Assembly: GCA_028279505.1 (NCBI GenBank)
Contig: JANQNP010000036.1
Coordinates: 1-33,424 of the forward strand
Direction of reading: 5' to 3'
Source: Dehalococcoidia bacterium
GTDB taxonomy: Bacteria; Chloroflexota; Dehalococcoidia; UBA2979
DNA: 33,424 bases
Part shown: positions 1 to 8,634 of the stretch, piece by piece
Layout: each line of letters opens with the position of its first letter
How positions within the stretch are numbered: position 1 is the stretch's first letter
Notes under the pieces: model-generated
The model's input: only the letters and a program-made list of their open reading frames with translations
What the model was told of the DNA's origin: nothing
Databases searched by the model: none
Translations under genes and position numbers: made by a program

Positions 1-1815
1 CCCGAGGCCACCCCACCCCTCGAGGCCAACGGCACCCCGGAGCCCCTCGACCCGACACCCATCCCAGCCTCCGAAGCGCCTCCCGCAACCGCGACCGCCG
101 AGCCAGCACTCGACCCCGCCCCGCTCCCCGTCGCGCCCGAAGGCCGCTCCGGCATCCCCCATCTCGACGCACTGATCGAACAGCTCATCTCCGCATCCCC
201 GCAGGCGCTCGGCGACGCCTTCGAACGGGTGCCGGCCGTCATCCCCACATGCGTGCGGTACGGATCCAAGCTCCCGCTCCGCCCCGTACCAGCGGCCGAA
301 TGGACCGCGCTCCTCGGCTCGAGCGACCGCTCGCTCTACGCCGTCACCAACGCCACGCACCAGGACGCCCCCGCTCTCCGCATCCTCATCGACCTGGCCC
401 GTCCCAAACCCACCGAAGCCGGCCTCTCCCCGCTGCCAGTCGAACCAGCCGAGCGCTGGAGATTCACCCTGGCTGCCGCCGAACTCGTCGAAATCCAGCG
501 CCCCTGCGAACGCCCCGGCCGCTGGCACTTCACCGACGAGATCGACGACTACGTCATCGCACCCCCAATCATCGAATCGGAAACCGCCCCGCCCGGCGCA
601 CCGCCGGAACTGCGCGCCGACGGCTGGCCGGTCGACGCCATCGGCCCGCTCGTCGTCTTCAGCGTCCAGGTCCGAGAGCGCCGCGACCCCGCCGCGCCCT
701 GGCACTCGTGGCCCGTCACCGCCATCGTCACCTACGACGCCGGAGCTGGCCGCGAACTCGGCCGGTTCGAACTCGACGGTCGTGAAGCCCGCTACACCAT
801 GCTCGGCCTGTCCGGTGCGGAAGTGCTCATCGACCGCGGCCGGATCCCACCCGCCCCAGTCACGCCGGACAACGGCGTCTACGCCTACAGCCTCGCCGGT
901 GAACAGCGACGCCTCGTCACAAACCACTTCTGGGGAAGCCCGCACGGCCCCGTCCTCGCGCAGTCCGGAGACATGCTCGCCGGCCACACCGGCGGCCCCG
1001 AACGCTGTGGCGACGAGGGGCAGGGCTGCCTCGTCCTGGTCAACGCCGCCACCGGCGCCATCGAAAGCCCGCCCATCGGCGGCACCGGTCTCGTCCCCGG
1101 CGAGTGGCGGATCGATGGCGAATCCCTCGTCGCTGTCCTGCTACCGGACGGTCACGGCCCCGTTCCGGTCGCCCGCATCACCGCCGACGGCGACCTCACC
1201 TGGCTCGACGTCCCCAGCCAGCACGTCATCGCTCCGGGCGGCCGCTGGATCGCCGGCGCCGCGGAGCAGTTCGAGCTCTGGCCAGACGGCCCCCGCACCG
1301 ACGGCATCGGCGGCGAGCAGTACCGCGAACTCGTCATCTACGAAGTCGACACCGACACCCCGCGCATGCGAATCGCCGTCCCCGGATGGTCGCTCCGCTC
1401 CTACTTCGACCTCGACTGGTCGCCCGACGGCAGCCAGATCCTCGTCCCCTTCCTCCGCACCCCAACCGGACCCGCCGAGGGCTCCTTCAACGACGCCTAC
1501 TGGGCATGGCAGCGCGAACCAACACGATGGTTCCTCGCCACCCCCCACACCGGCCACCTCCAGGAGATCACCGACCCCAACGCCATCCGCGCCGGCTGGA
1601 TCGGCACCCCCCTCATCACCGGCACCTGTCGAGGCGTCACCACCGTGGCCCTCCCCGCCGCCGCCCGCTGGTGGGACCTCCCCCGCTGCGAAGACGACCA
1701 CGGCAACCTCTGGCCAACCACCCTCCACGTCGACGCCACCGAGGTCGCCACACTCCCCACCACCCGCGCCCTCCGCATCGACATCGTCCCCATCCCCCCG
1801 CCGGCCTCCCGATAA
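1..1815 (+). CDS. Beta-propeller (WD40/TolB-like) protein, 5' end outside the window
   Basis: The frame is open from the first base, so the gene begins upstream; 604 residues are visible. The first 45 or so are rich in Pro, Ala, Glu and Thr and look like an extracellular linker. A globular part follows from about residue 50. Near residues 460-475 a D-W-S-P-D-G-S-Q motif matches the WD40-like (PD40/TolB) blade signature, and other stretches alternate short strands in the same way. No catalytic motif is visible. The first in-frame GTG at 229 should not be taken as the start, because the coding pattern continues before it. Proteins with a Pro-rich linker plus propeller are often lipoproteins or membrane-anchored sensors, but the anchor would lie off the window. 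It converges on the beta-helix gene, 153 bp away. Function unknown. Confidence 0.75.
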   Translation, partial: PEATPPLEANGTPEPLDPTPIPASEAPPATATAEPALDPAPLPVAPEGRSGIPHLDALIEQLISASPQALGDAFERVPAVIPTCVRYGSKLPLRPVPAAEWTALLGSSDRSLYAVTNATHQDAPALRILIDLARPKPTEAGLSPLPVEPAERWRFTLAAAELVEIQRPCERPGRWHFTDEIDDYVIAPPIIESETAPPGAPPELRADGWPVDAIGPLVVFSVQVRERRDPAAPWHSWPVTAIVTYDAGAGRELGRFELDGREARYTMLGLSGAEVLIDRGRIPPAPVTPDNGVYAYSLAGEQRRLVTNHFWGSPHGPVLAQSGDMLAGHTGGPERCGDEGQGCLVLVNAATGAIESPPIGGTGLVPGEWRIDGESLVAVLLPDGHGPVPVARITADGDLTWLDVPSQHVIAPGGRWIAGAAEQFELWPDGPRTDGIGGEQYRELVIYEVDTDTPRMRIAVPGWSLRSYFDLDWSPDGSQILVPFLRTPTGPAEGSFNDAYWAWQREPTRWFLATPHTGHLQEITDPNAIRAGWIGTPLITGTCRGVTTVALPAAARWWDLPRCEDDHGNLWPTTLHVDATEVATLPTTRALRIDIVPIPPPASR

Positions 1816-1968
1816 ACCACCGCGCAAGACATCACCCGTCATCACGAGGTCGGAGCGTCCGCGCACCGGCCGCATTCGACGCGACGACGCACTGCTAAAC
1901 ACGGAGCAGCAACCCGAGCGCGGGCGAAGGCCCCGTGCCGCGAACCGAGCCCGGCGGATCGAGTGAAC

Positions 1969-4311
1969 TCAGAGGAACGTCGGCTGGAAACCCGGCGTAT
2001 TCGGCTGCGACCAAGCTGTGCTCAGCGCCCGCACCCGGCTGTTGGTCAGTCCGATGAACGTCGTCTCTCCGTCGAATCGAACCTCGCCGTGAGGCTCCAA
2101 CTCGCCCAGGTTCACCTCGATCCCGGCCGGTCCGCCGCTCAGCTCGAAGAAGTTGATCCCCGCGAACCGGACAGAATCGCCCTCATAGAACTCGCCCGTC
2201 AGCCGTCGGTCCGCGCCCAGCTCCTTCCACTCACCCGTGAACAGCAACCCCTGACCGTTCGTACAGGGAGAGGCCAGCCTGCCGACGATCTGGTCCCAGT
2301 TCTGAAGGTCCGAGTTCGAGCCCGCAGGCACGATCGGCTCCTGGTACCAGTGCCCTTGCGGAACCACCTGCGAGATGAACGTGAAGTCTTCGATCAGCAG
2401 CTCCCGTGCATCGAGCACGACGATTCCGCCGTCGGCTTGCTCGATCGTCGAGCCGCGCAACGTCACATCGTCGTACCCGCCAACCGCCAGGAACGTATTC
2501 GCGGGCTTCGGCGGCGACAGGAGACTGTAGGGCCGTTCCGGTCCGCCCGCCGCAATCCGTGTCACGCGGTTCCCGTCGAAAGCGAACACCGAGCGCTCCC
2601 CACCTGCGTGAAGGTAGAGATCCTCGTCGGCGCGTTTGCTGTAGTCGATCGACCTCGTCCCTCGCAGCCCGCCATGGGTGAACCGCGAAGTCTCGAGCGT
2701 GTTGTCGATGAACCGCACCGAACTCACGGTGCTCGTGAGGAGCCAACCGACGGCGTGGCGATTGACGGCGTGACACGCAACGTACGAAACGTCGCGTGCC
2801 GAACCGAAACCCTGGAGCGAGGCGAACACCTCACAGATCGTGCCCACGAAGGTGAGGTTCTGGTTCCCGTCCGTCACCAGCACGTCGCCGGGTGAAACCA
2901 ACGGGTCGTACCAGCGAGACAACCAGTCATCAAGCGTCCCGCCGATGAGATCGGCCGCAGATAGCCTCAACTCCGGCGCTAACAACGAGTCATCGTCGCG
3001 CGACAGACAGCCGTAGTAGGTGATCCGTTCGGTGACATTTCCTTTGTTCGGCTCGACCCGGAAAGCCACGCGAGCGACCGCATGGGACTCACAGAACTCG
3101 ACGAGAACACCCGCTGCCCAGTTGCACGAGATTCCGTTCAGCCCATGCCGCACGCTCATGCAGTCGTAGAGCGTGACGAATGAAGATTGGAAGCCGACCG
3201 AGAACCCGGTACCCCACACATCTCGCACCGTGACGCCCGAGAGGAAGACCGAAGTCGAGTCGTTGACCGTGATCCCGGTCTGCCCGTCGAACCGGTGGCC
3301 GGCCGTCCGAAGCTGGGTTTGATTGTCCGCGCACTCGTAGGTCGGGGCAGTCCGATCCGTCAAGCTCGTCACATAGGCCGCCTGCCGCTCGAGGAGATCG
3401 GGTCCCACGGCATTGAAGTTGAACTCCGTGACGTTCGCGATGCTCGCCGCGACGTCATGCTCGTAGCGTCCGCCATCGATCGTGACGTCGGCGACCGAGA
3501 TGTTGTGTTGGCCGCCGATCCGCACCACCGCACTGGGGTTCGCAAGGCGCGCACCCGTCGAGGACTCCCGGACCAGCTTGATCACCGGTTGGTTCAGCCC
3601 TTGAACATGCAACCGCCGGCTCGCGTGCTCATTGACGATCGACACGAGGTCACTGATCTCGTAAACGCCGCTGTCGCCTCTGAGCAACACGATGTCGCAG
3701 TTGGTCTGCAGCGCGTTCTCGAGCTGGTCCCGCGTGACGTCTGGGCTGCCCGCCGGTGACGGGGCGTAGCAGAACGTCGGCGTTGCCGGGAACCCGTACG
3801 CCTCCCAGTCGATGTTGAGGCTCGAGGGATCGCTGGCCCCCTCCAGCGCGGCGACCACCGCCGGAGAAAGCGGTCCAAGTTGATCTCGTCTGGCCCCGAT
3901 CGCTTCCGTGGCTCCGCTCGCCGGCCGCCACGCCGAGTGATCGAACGCGAACTCGACGGCCGGCCCAGCCGCCGCCTGCAACCGACCGGAAGGGGTCAAT
4001 CCGACGAAGTGGCCGTTGGAGGCCTGCAGACTGACGGTGCTTGCCGACGGCTGGATCCACTCGAACGTGGCGCTCGTGGTGATGGCGGCAGCAGTCGCGG
4101 TCAGTAGCTCATTGGAGTAGTCGGTTCCGACGGAGACGAACAGACCACTCTGCAACGACTTGAGAGCGACCTTCGAGCCGCCCAGCGGCTCGACGACGAA
4201 CGTCTCCCACGCCGATACCGCCTGGCTGACCGCCCCGAGGACGCTGTCACCACCGATCCCGGCGCGAACGAAGTTCCCGCTGGTCGTCTCCCTGAGTGAG
4301 ATGGCGCGCAT
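1969..4311 (-). CDS. Fascin-like beta-trefoil plus right-handed beta-helix protein
   Basis: A 780-aa protein. Residues 1-125 show the pattern of a fascin/actin-cross-linking-like beta-trefoil: repeats such as T-S-G-N-F-V-R-A, Q-S-G-L-F-V-S-V and S-N-G-H-F-V-G-L. From about residue 190 to 700 it has many short strand-turn repeats (V-T-I-D-G-G, V-T-V-R-D-V, L-Y-D-C, I-T-Y-Y-G-C), typical of pectate-lyase-like right-handed beta-helices. Beta-helices of this type bind or cleave polysaccharides, and trefoils often bind sugars, so carbohydrate binding or cleavage is plausible but unproven. No signal peptide or transmembrane segment is visible, which is odd for such a protein. The ATG has AAGGGAG six bases upstream and a TAGAGT box further up. 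The gene stands alone between a propeller gene and a LuxR-type regulator. Confidence 0.75.
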   Translation of the reverse strand: MRAISLRETTSGNFVRAGIGGDSVLGAVSQAVSAWETFVVEPLGGSKVALKSLQSGLFVSVGTDYSNELLTATAAAITTSATFEWIQPSASTVSLQASNGHFVGLTPSGRLQAAAGPAVEFAFDHSAWRPASGATEAIGARRDQLGPLSPAVVAALEGASDPSSLNIDWEAYGFPATPTFCYAPSPAGSPDVTRDQLENALQTNCDIVLLRGDSGVYEISDLVSIVNEHASRRLHVQGLNQPVIKLVRESSTGARLANPSAVVRIGGQHNISVADVTIDGGRYEHDVAASIANVTEFNFNAVGPDLLERQAAYVTSLTDRTAPTYECADNQTQLRTAGHRFDGQTGITVNDSTSVFLSGVTVRDVWGTGFSVGFQSSFVTLYDCMSVRHGLNGISCNWAAGVLVEFCESHAVARVAFRVEPNKGNVTERITYYGCLSRDDDSLLAPELRLSAADLIGGTLDDWLSRWYDPLVSPGDVLVTDGNQNLTFVGTICEVFASLQGFGSARDVSYVACHAVNRHAVGWLLTSTVSSVRFIDNTLETSRFTHGGLRGTRSIDYSKRADEDLYLHAGGERSVFAFDGNRVTRIAAGGPERPYSLLSPPKPANTFLAVGGYDDVTLRGSTIEQADGGIVVLDARELLIEDFTFISQVVPQGHWYQEPIVPAGSNSDLQNWDQIVGRLASPCTNGQGLLFTGEWKELGADRRLTGEFYEGDSVRFAGINFFELSGGPAGIEVNLGELEPHGEVRFDGETTFIGLTNSRVRALSTAWSQPNTPGFQPTFL

Positions 4312-4331
4312 ACGATGCTCCCTTCGCGGCG

Positions 4332-4337
4332 ACTCTA
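4332..4337 (-). promoter_or_regulatory. Candidate -10 box TAGAGT of the beta-helix gene
   Basis: On the minus strand TAGAGT lies about 20 bases before the ATG at 4311, with the AAGGGAG ribosome site between. It fits the TANNNT pattern before many genes here. No convincing -35 is seen. Confidence 0.4.
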
Positions 4338-4549
4338 ACCCCGGTCGTCGACATGTCCGTGAACTGCCCGTTTACTTTCACGTTACTCCCGGAGTCGCCG
4401 GGCGAAACGACCGACCGCCGGCATCGCCACCACACGCGCCCCGCACCTCGAGAGCTACTCCGAGCCAGCCTCATACATCGATCGCTTGGCTCTGCGATCA
4501 GGTCGGTCGGCACTCCGACACGCCGGCGCTCACCGGGCGATCCGTCACA

Positions 4550-5929
4550 TCACCTCGGCGCCGCGGCCACCCCCTCGAGAATCCCCCGAGCGAACCCGTA
4601 CGACGCCGCCTGCGTCCGGTTCGCCGCCTCCAGCTTCATCAGAATGCTCCGCACATGGTTCGCCACCGTGTGTTCCGAGATCCCCAGCCGGCCCGCGATC
4701 TGCAGATTCGTCTCGCCGTCGGCGATGTGCCGCAGCACCTCGATCTCGCGCTCGCTCAGATCCCCCGGATCGGGCTCCCCACCCACCAGCGTTGAACGCG
4801 ACAGCACCGAGGTCAGCGCCCCCCACTCGTCCCAGTCCAACGTCGACAGCGACGCCATCACCGGGTGCCCCGCCCGCACCGCGATCATCAACTGCGCCGT
4901 CCCGCCCGCCGGAATCGTCGCCCCCGCCATCAGCCCGCCCGCGTCCGGCGGCACCGCGACTTCGCGCAGCGCCCGCATCCGCAGCGACACCTCGAACCCG
5001 TCACCCAGCTCGAACCCCGAGTCATCGAGCCGCTCCACCGCGCCTCCAAGCTCTTCGACCATGCGCGCCGGAACCTCCGACGCCCGCAGCTCCGTGCGGC
5101 CGAGCGACCCACCCCACAGCGCCACCTCCATCGACGTCGACCGCCGAGGCACGTAGCCCCCCGCCGTCACCTGCACCCACCCGTTCGGCACCGCCAGCCG
5201 CAGCGGCGTCCCCACCGCAGCCACGTCATGAAGAAGCACCGGCTCCTCGCCGCTGACCGAGATCACCCCCGGCCGCTCCACTCGGTACCCACCGTCTGGC
5301 GCCCCGCCGTCCAGCGACAGCCCCACCCGGCTCTTCACCTGGTCACCGTCCACCAGCCCAAGATCCCGAACCACGTCGTCGTCGATCGCCAGCATCGCCG
5401 TCGCCTCATCGGGCCCGAACGAAGCCTCCGGCTCCAAGGTTGCTCGCCCATCCACCGCGACCCGAACGCGCCCGGTCACCACAGCGAGCGCCGCCCCCGA
5501 CCCCGCAAACGCCTCCTCCGACACGAAAATCGGAGCACCGGCGCGCAGCGCCAGCATCAGCGCGCTCGCCGGCGGCGACGGAATCACCGTCTCCTCCGCA
5601 CCCAGCCGAAGCACGATCTCCGTCGCGTACTGGAACACCGTCGCCTCGGTCACCACCACCCGCTCGACGACACCCTCGGCCGCCTCCACCACCGACCACA
5701 GCGGCGGCTCCGCCGTCGGGAACGGCGACGCCGTCCCCGTCGCCGCCGCCCGCACCCCGAACGCCTCCTCCTTCGTCATCCAGACCGGCAACCACCGCGA
5801 GGACTCCAACCCATGCAGCAACACACTCACATGCTGCGTCGCGAACCGAGGCGGCACGTCATACACATGCAGCGCCCGCCGCACCTCCACCCGCTCCATC
5901 CCGCCGATCGTGTCTGTCGTCGTCGTCAC
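4550..5929 (-). CDS. Bifunctional-nuclease (DUF151)-like domain fused to LuxR-type HTH
   Basis: A 459-aa protein from GTG 5929; a TTG 15 bases upstream also opens the frame, but GGAGG lies inside that extension, eight bases before the GTG. Residues about 32-142 resemble the bifunctional nuclease domain (BFN, DUF151): a V-L-L-H-G-L-E-S-S-R-W-L-P-V-W-M start, a central V-V-E...V-E-R-V-V-V-T-E, and the hallmark P-P-A-S-A-L-M-L-A-L-R-A-G-A-P-I-F-V near residues 119-136. A middle region (about 145-385) is beta-rich and unassigned. Residues about 392-459 are a clear LuxR/GerE helix-turn-helix: L-S-E-R-E-I-E-V-L-R, then G-I-S-E-H-T-V-A-N-H-V. It is probably a transcription factor whose N-terminal domain senses something or has nuclease activity; target and signal are unknown. 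No receiver domain is present. Confidence 0.8.
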   Translation of the reverse strand: MTTTTDTIGGMERVEVRRALHVYDVPPRFATQHVSVLLHGLESSRWLPVWMTKEEAFGVRAAATGTASPFPTAEPPLWSVVEAAEGVVERVVVTEATVFQYATEIVLRLGAEETVIPSPPASALMLALRAGAPIFVSEEAFAGSGAALAVVTGRVRVAVDGRATLEPEASFGPDEATAMLAIDDDVVRDLGLVDGDQVKSRVGLSLDGGAPDGGYRVERPGVISVSGEEPVLLHDVAAVGTPLRLAVPNGWVQVTAGGYVPRRSTSMEVALWGGSLGRTELRASEVPARMVEELGGAVERLDDSGFELGDGFEVSLRMRALREVAVPPDAGGLMAGATIPAGGTAQLMIAVRAGHPVMASLSTLDWDEWGALTSVLSRSTLVGGEPDPGDLSEREIEVLRHIADGETNLQIAGRLGISEHTVANHVRSILMKLEAANRTQAASYGFARGILEGVAAAPR

Positions 5930-5952
5930 GAGGCGCCCCTCCAACGCCCCGC

Positions 5953-5958
5953 ACCCTA
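5953..5958 (-). promoter_or_regulatory. Candidate -10 box TAGGGT of the DUF151-LuxR gene
   Basis: TAGGGT on the minus strand lies 23 bases before the GTG at 5929, with the GGAGG ribosome site between. Confidence 0.35.
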
Positions 5959-6058
5959 CGACCCCGACCCCAGCGCCCGCATGACCAGATCCGACGGTTC
6001 GTGGCCCCTTCGCTCCGGCTCCTAACTACCCCGTCCCGACCCACCCGCGACGAGCCAA

Positions 6059-6082
6059 GTGCCGCACACAGACGTGCGGCAC
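6059..6082. terminator. Perfect 9-bp hairpin, candidate terminator
   Basis: The arms GTGCCGCAC and GTGCGGCAC are exact reverse complements around a 6-base loop. It lies about 95 bp beyond the stop of the minus-strand oxidoreductase gene. No U-rich tail follows on the minus strand, so it is either a weak terminator or an operator for the downstream regulator gene. Confidence 0.4.
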
Positions 6083-6091
6083 GATGATCAT

Positions 6092-6111
6092 GGTTGAGAT
6101 CACCCTCAACC
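6092..6111. repeat. Perfect 7-bp inverted repeat
   Basis: GGTTGAG and CTCAACC flank the 6-base loop ATCACC, ten bases from the 9-bp hairpin. The two together could form a tandem terminator structure or a binding site. Confidence 0.35.
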
Positions 6112-6177
6112 CCGGGATCCCAACCCAGGATCAGAGACGAGCGACCGACCGAGGCCCCCAACCCCCCGCGAAGCGTC

Positions 6178-7179
6178 CTAAGAGGGTCGAAGATCCACGG
6201 GCTGGCCGGTCAGCAGCGACTCCGTCGCCGCTGCCGCCAGCAGCTGCGCCCGCAACCCGTCCTCGCCCGTCACCGCCGGCGCCCGACCCGCCGAGGTCGA
6301 CTCGACCCAGTCGACCACCTCCGCCTCGTAGGCCTCCGTGTACCGCTCCGGGAACCAGTAGTGCGGAAGGCTCGAGGAGATCCCCGCCCCCGTCGCCACC
6401 TCGACGCTCGCCGGCGTCCGGTTCCCTGCCTGCGCCATCCCCGAGGTGCCCAGCACCTCGATCCGCTGGTCGTAGCCATAGCTCGCGACGCGGCTGCAGT
6501 TGATGTGGCACAGCACCCCGCGCTCGGTCCGCAGAATCGCCATCGCCGTATCGATATCGCCCGCCTCGCCGATCGCCGGATCGATCAGATTGCTGCCGAA
6601 CGCCGACACCTCGACCGGCTCGTCGCCCAGCAACCACCGCGCCATGTCGAAGTCGTGGATCGCCATGTCCCGGAACAGCCCGCCCGAGCCGTGGATGTAC
6701 TGCGCCGGCGGCGGCTCCGGGTCGCGACTGGTCAGAATCACCTGCAACACGTCTCCCACTTGCCCCGACTCGATCGCCGCCTTCACCTCGCGGAAGCTCG
6801 GGTCGAAGCGCCGGTGGAAGCCGATCTGCAGCGGTACCCCCGCCGCCGCGACGGTGTCGAGGGCGCGCCGCACCTCGGCCGGCTCGATGCCCACCGGCTT
6901 CTCGCAGAAGATCGCCTTGCCAGCGCGCGCCGCCGCCTCGATGTACGGCACATGGCTGTCGGTCGGCGTCGCGATCACCACCGCGTCGACGCCATCGCCC
7001 GCGATCGCGGCCAGCGGATCGCCGCTCGCGTCCGCGCCGTACTCCGCCGCCACCGCCTGCGCCCGCCCGAGGTCGATGTCGCCGATCACCGTCACGCGCG
7101 CGTCCGGGTGGCGGTGAATCGTCGCCGCGTGGATCGTCCCCATCCGGCCGGTGCCGAGAACGCAGACATTGAGGGCCAT
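6178..7179 (-). CDS. Gfo/Idh/MocA oxidoreductase, likely inositol 2-dehydrogenase
   Basis: A 333-aa NAD(P)-dependent sugar or cyclitol dehydrogenase. The Rossmann motif G-T-G-R-M-G is at residues 9-14 and the catalytic E-K-P at 93-95. The segment G-G-L-F-R-D-M-A-I-H-D-F-D-M-A-R-W (about 166-182) carries Asp171 and His175, at the spacing of the Lys-Asp-His catalytic set of inositol 2-dehydrogenase (IolG). Myo-inositol oxidation to scyllo-inosose is therefore the best guess, but related enzymes use many sugars. The ATG at 7179 has GGAGG five bases upstream; a GTG at 7200 lies before that site and is less likely. The gene is divergent from a DegT-type aminotransferase, which could use a keto-cyclitol product. 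Confidence 0.85.
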   Translation of the reverse strand: MALNVCVLGTGRMGTIHAATIHRHPDARVTVIGDIDLGRAQAVAAEYGADASGDPLAAIAGDGVDAVVIATPTDSHVPYIEAAARAGKAIFCEKPVGIEPAEVRRALDTVAAAGVPLQIGFHRRFDPSFREVKAAIESGQVGDVLQVILTSRDPEPPPAQYIHGSGGLFRDMAIHDFDMARWLLGDEPVEVSAFGSNLIDPAIGEAGDIDTAMAILRTERGVLCHINCSRVASYGYDQRIEVLGTSGMAQAGNRTPASVEVATGAGISSSLPHYWFPERYTEAYEAEVVDWVESTSAGRAPAVTGEDGLRAQLLAAAATESLLTGQPVDLRPS

Positions 7180-7181
7180 TG

Positions 7182-7196
7182 AGTCCTCCGAGGACT
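7182..7196. repeat. Dyad overlapping the ribosome site of the oxidoreductase
   Basis: AGTCCTC and GAGGACT flank one central base, and the right arm in mRNA sense contains the GGAGG ribosome site of the gene starting at 7179. It could be an operator or could partly mask the site in mRNA, or it may be chance. Confidence 0.3.
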
Positions 7197-7225
7197 GCAC
7201 ACACGGGTCAAGACAGAACCGCGGC

Positions 7226-7231
7226 AGCGTA
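7226..7231 (-). promoter_or_regulatory. Candidate -10 box TACGCT of the oxidoreductase gene
   Basis: TACGCT on the minus strand lies 46 bases before the ATG at 7179. A second candidate, TAGCCT, is at 7249-7254 on the same strand. Confidence 0.35.
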
Positions 7232-7328
7232 GCCGCGCCGCCGATCGCAGGCTAGACAACGGCACGGGCGACCTCGAAGATCGCGACGCCCCGACGGAGC
7301 GTCGCGGCGGCAGGCGAGGGAGACACCG

Positions 7329-8597
7329 ATGTACATCGTGGGCGAAGCAGAGGCCGAAGCCGCCGCGCGCGTGATCCGCGAGGGCGCCCTGTTCCGCTAC
7401 GGCGTCGGCGGCGAATGCGACCGCTTCGAGGCTCGCTACGCCGACTACCTCAGCGGAGGCAGCGCCGACGCCCACGTCACGATGACCGTCAGCGGCACTT
7501 ACGCACTGACCGCCGCGCTCGTCGCCGCCGGCATCGGCCCCGGCGACGAAGTCGTCGTCCCAGCCCACACCTACATGGCGACCGCCACCGCCGTCCTCGC
7601 AGCCGGCGCCATCCCCGTGATCGTTGACATCGACGAGAGCATCACCCTCGACCCGCAGGCCCTCGAGGAGGCGGTCGGCCCCCGCACCCGCGCGGTCATC
7701 CCGGTCCACATGTGGGGCACCGCCGCCAACATGGACGCCATCCTCGAGATCGCCGAACGGCACGGCCTCGTCGTGATCGAGGACGCCTGCCAGGCGGTCG
7801 GCGGCTCCTACGAGGGCAGACGCCTCGGCACCATCGGCCTGCTCGGCGCCTACAGCTTCAACTACTACAAGAACATGACCGCCGGCGAGGGCGGCGCCGT
7901 CTACACCAGCAGCGCCGACCTCGATCAGTTGGTGCGCTGCTCCGTCGACCCGTGCCACTTCTACTGGGACGGCCGCGAGGAGGGCTTCACGCCCTTTGCC
8001 GGCCTTGGTGCCCGCGCCTCCGAGATCACCGGCGCGATCCTCAACGTGCAGCTCGACCGCCTGCCCGGCATGGTCGAGTCGATGCGGACCGAGCGGCGCC
8101 AGATCCTCGAGGCGACCCAACCACTCGAGGCGATCGGCCTCACCCAGTCGCCGATGCACAGCCCCGACTGGGACTGCGCGGCGCACGCCTTCTACCTCCT
8201 GCCCACCACCGAGGCGGCGACCATCTTCTCCGAGCTCGCCTCGGGCGTGATCGCCGGCAAGACCGGCCGCCACAACTACACCGAGTGGGACCAGGTGCTC
8301 GCGAAGCAGGGCGCCGCGCACCCGCAGATGAACCCATTCAACTTCCCCGAGAACGCCGAGTGCCGCGCCGACTACGACCCAGAGATGTGCGTCCGCTCGC
8401 TCGACATCCTCGACCGGACGGTGCTGATCCCGATGGACCCGCGCCACGCGCCCGCCGAGGTGGAGGCGATCGCCCACAACATCGAGGTGGCTGCCCGCGT
8501 CGCCCTGGAGGGGCGCGACCGCTCGAGCGCGGAGCTGCGTGACACGACGCCACTCGACCGCCAGAAGTTCGACCTAGCATCCGTCGACGGCGACTAG
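7329..8597 (+). CDS. DegT/DnrJ/EryC1/StrS-family PLP aminotransferase
   Basis: A 422-aa fold-type I PLP enzyme of the sugar aminotransferase family. Visible landmarks are the substrate-site S-G-T-Y-A-L near residue 55, V-V-V-P-A-H-T-Y near 75, Asp152 in V-V-I-E-D-A-C-Q (pairs with the pyridine nitrogen) and Lys181 in S-F-N-Y-Y-K-N-M-T-A-G-E-G-G-A (Schiff-base lysine). Family members aminate keto-sugars or keto-cyclitols from Glu or Gln for cell-wall, antibiotic or aminocyclitol synthesis. Beside an inositol-dehydrogenase-like gene, an inosose aminotransferase role is attractive but unproven. GAGGGAG lies six bases before the ATG. A C-terminal tail of about 25 residues extends past the usual fold. 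Confidence 0.88.
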   Translation: MYIVGEAEAEAAARVIREGALFRYGVGGECDRFEARYADYLSGGSADAHVTMTVSGTYALTAALVAAGIGPGDEVVVPAHTYMATATAVLAAGAIPVIVDIDESITLDPQALEEAVGPRTRAVIPVHMWGTAANMDAILEIAERHGLVVIEDACQAVGGSYEGRRLGTIGLLGAYSFNYYKNMTAGEGGAVYTSSADLDQLVRCSVDPCHFYWDGREEGFTPFAGLGARASEITGAILNVQLDRLPGMVESMRTERRQILEATQPLEAIGLTQSPMHSPDWDCAAHAFYLLPTTEAATIFSELASGVIAGKTGRHNYTEWDQVLAKQGAAHPQMNPFNFPENAECRADYDPEMCVRSLDILDRTVLIPMDPRHAPAEVEAIAHNIEVAARVALEGRDRSSAELRDTTPLDRQKFDLASVDGD

Positions 8598-8634
8598 CGT
8601 CGTCGGAGCCTCGGTGGACGGCGGCTGACGGCGG

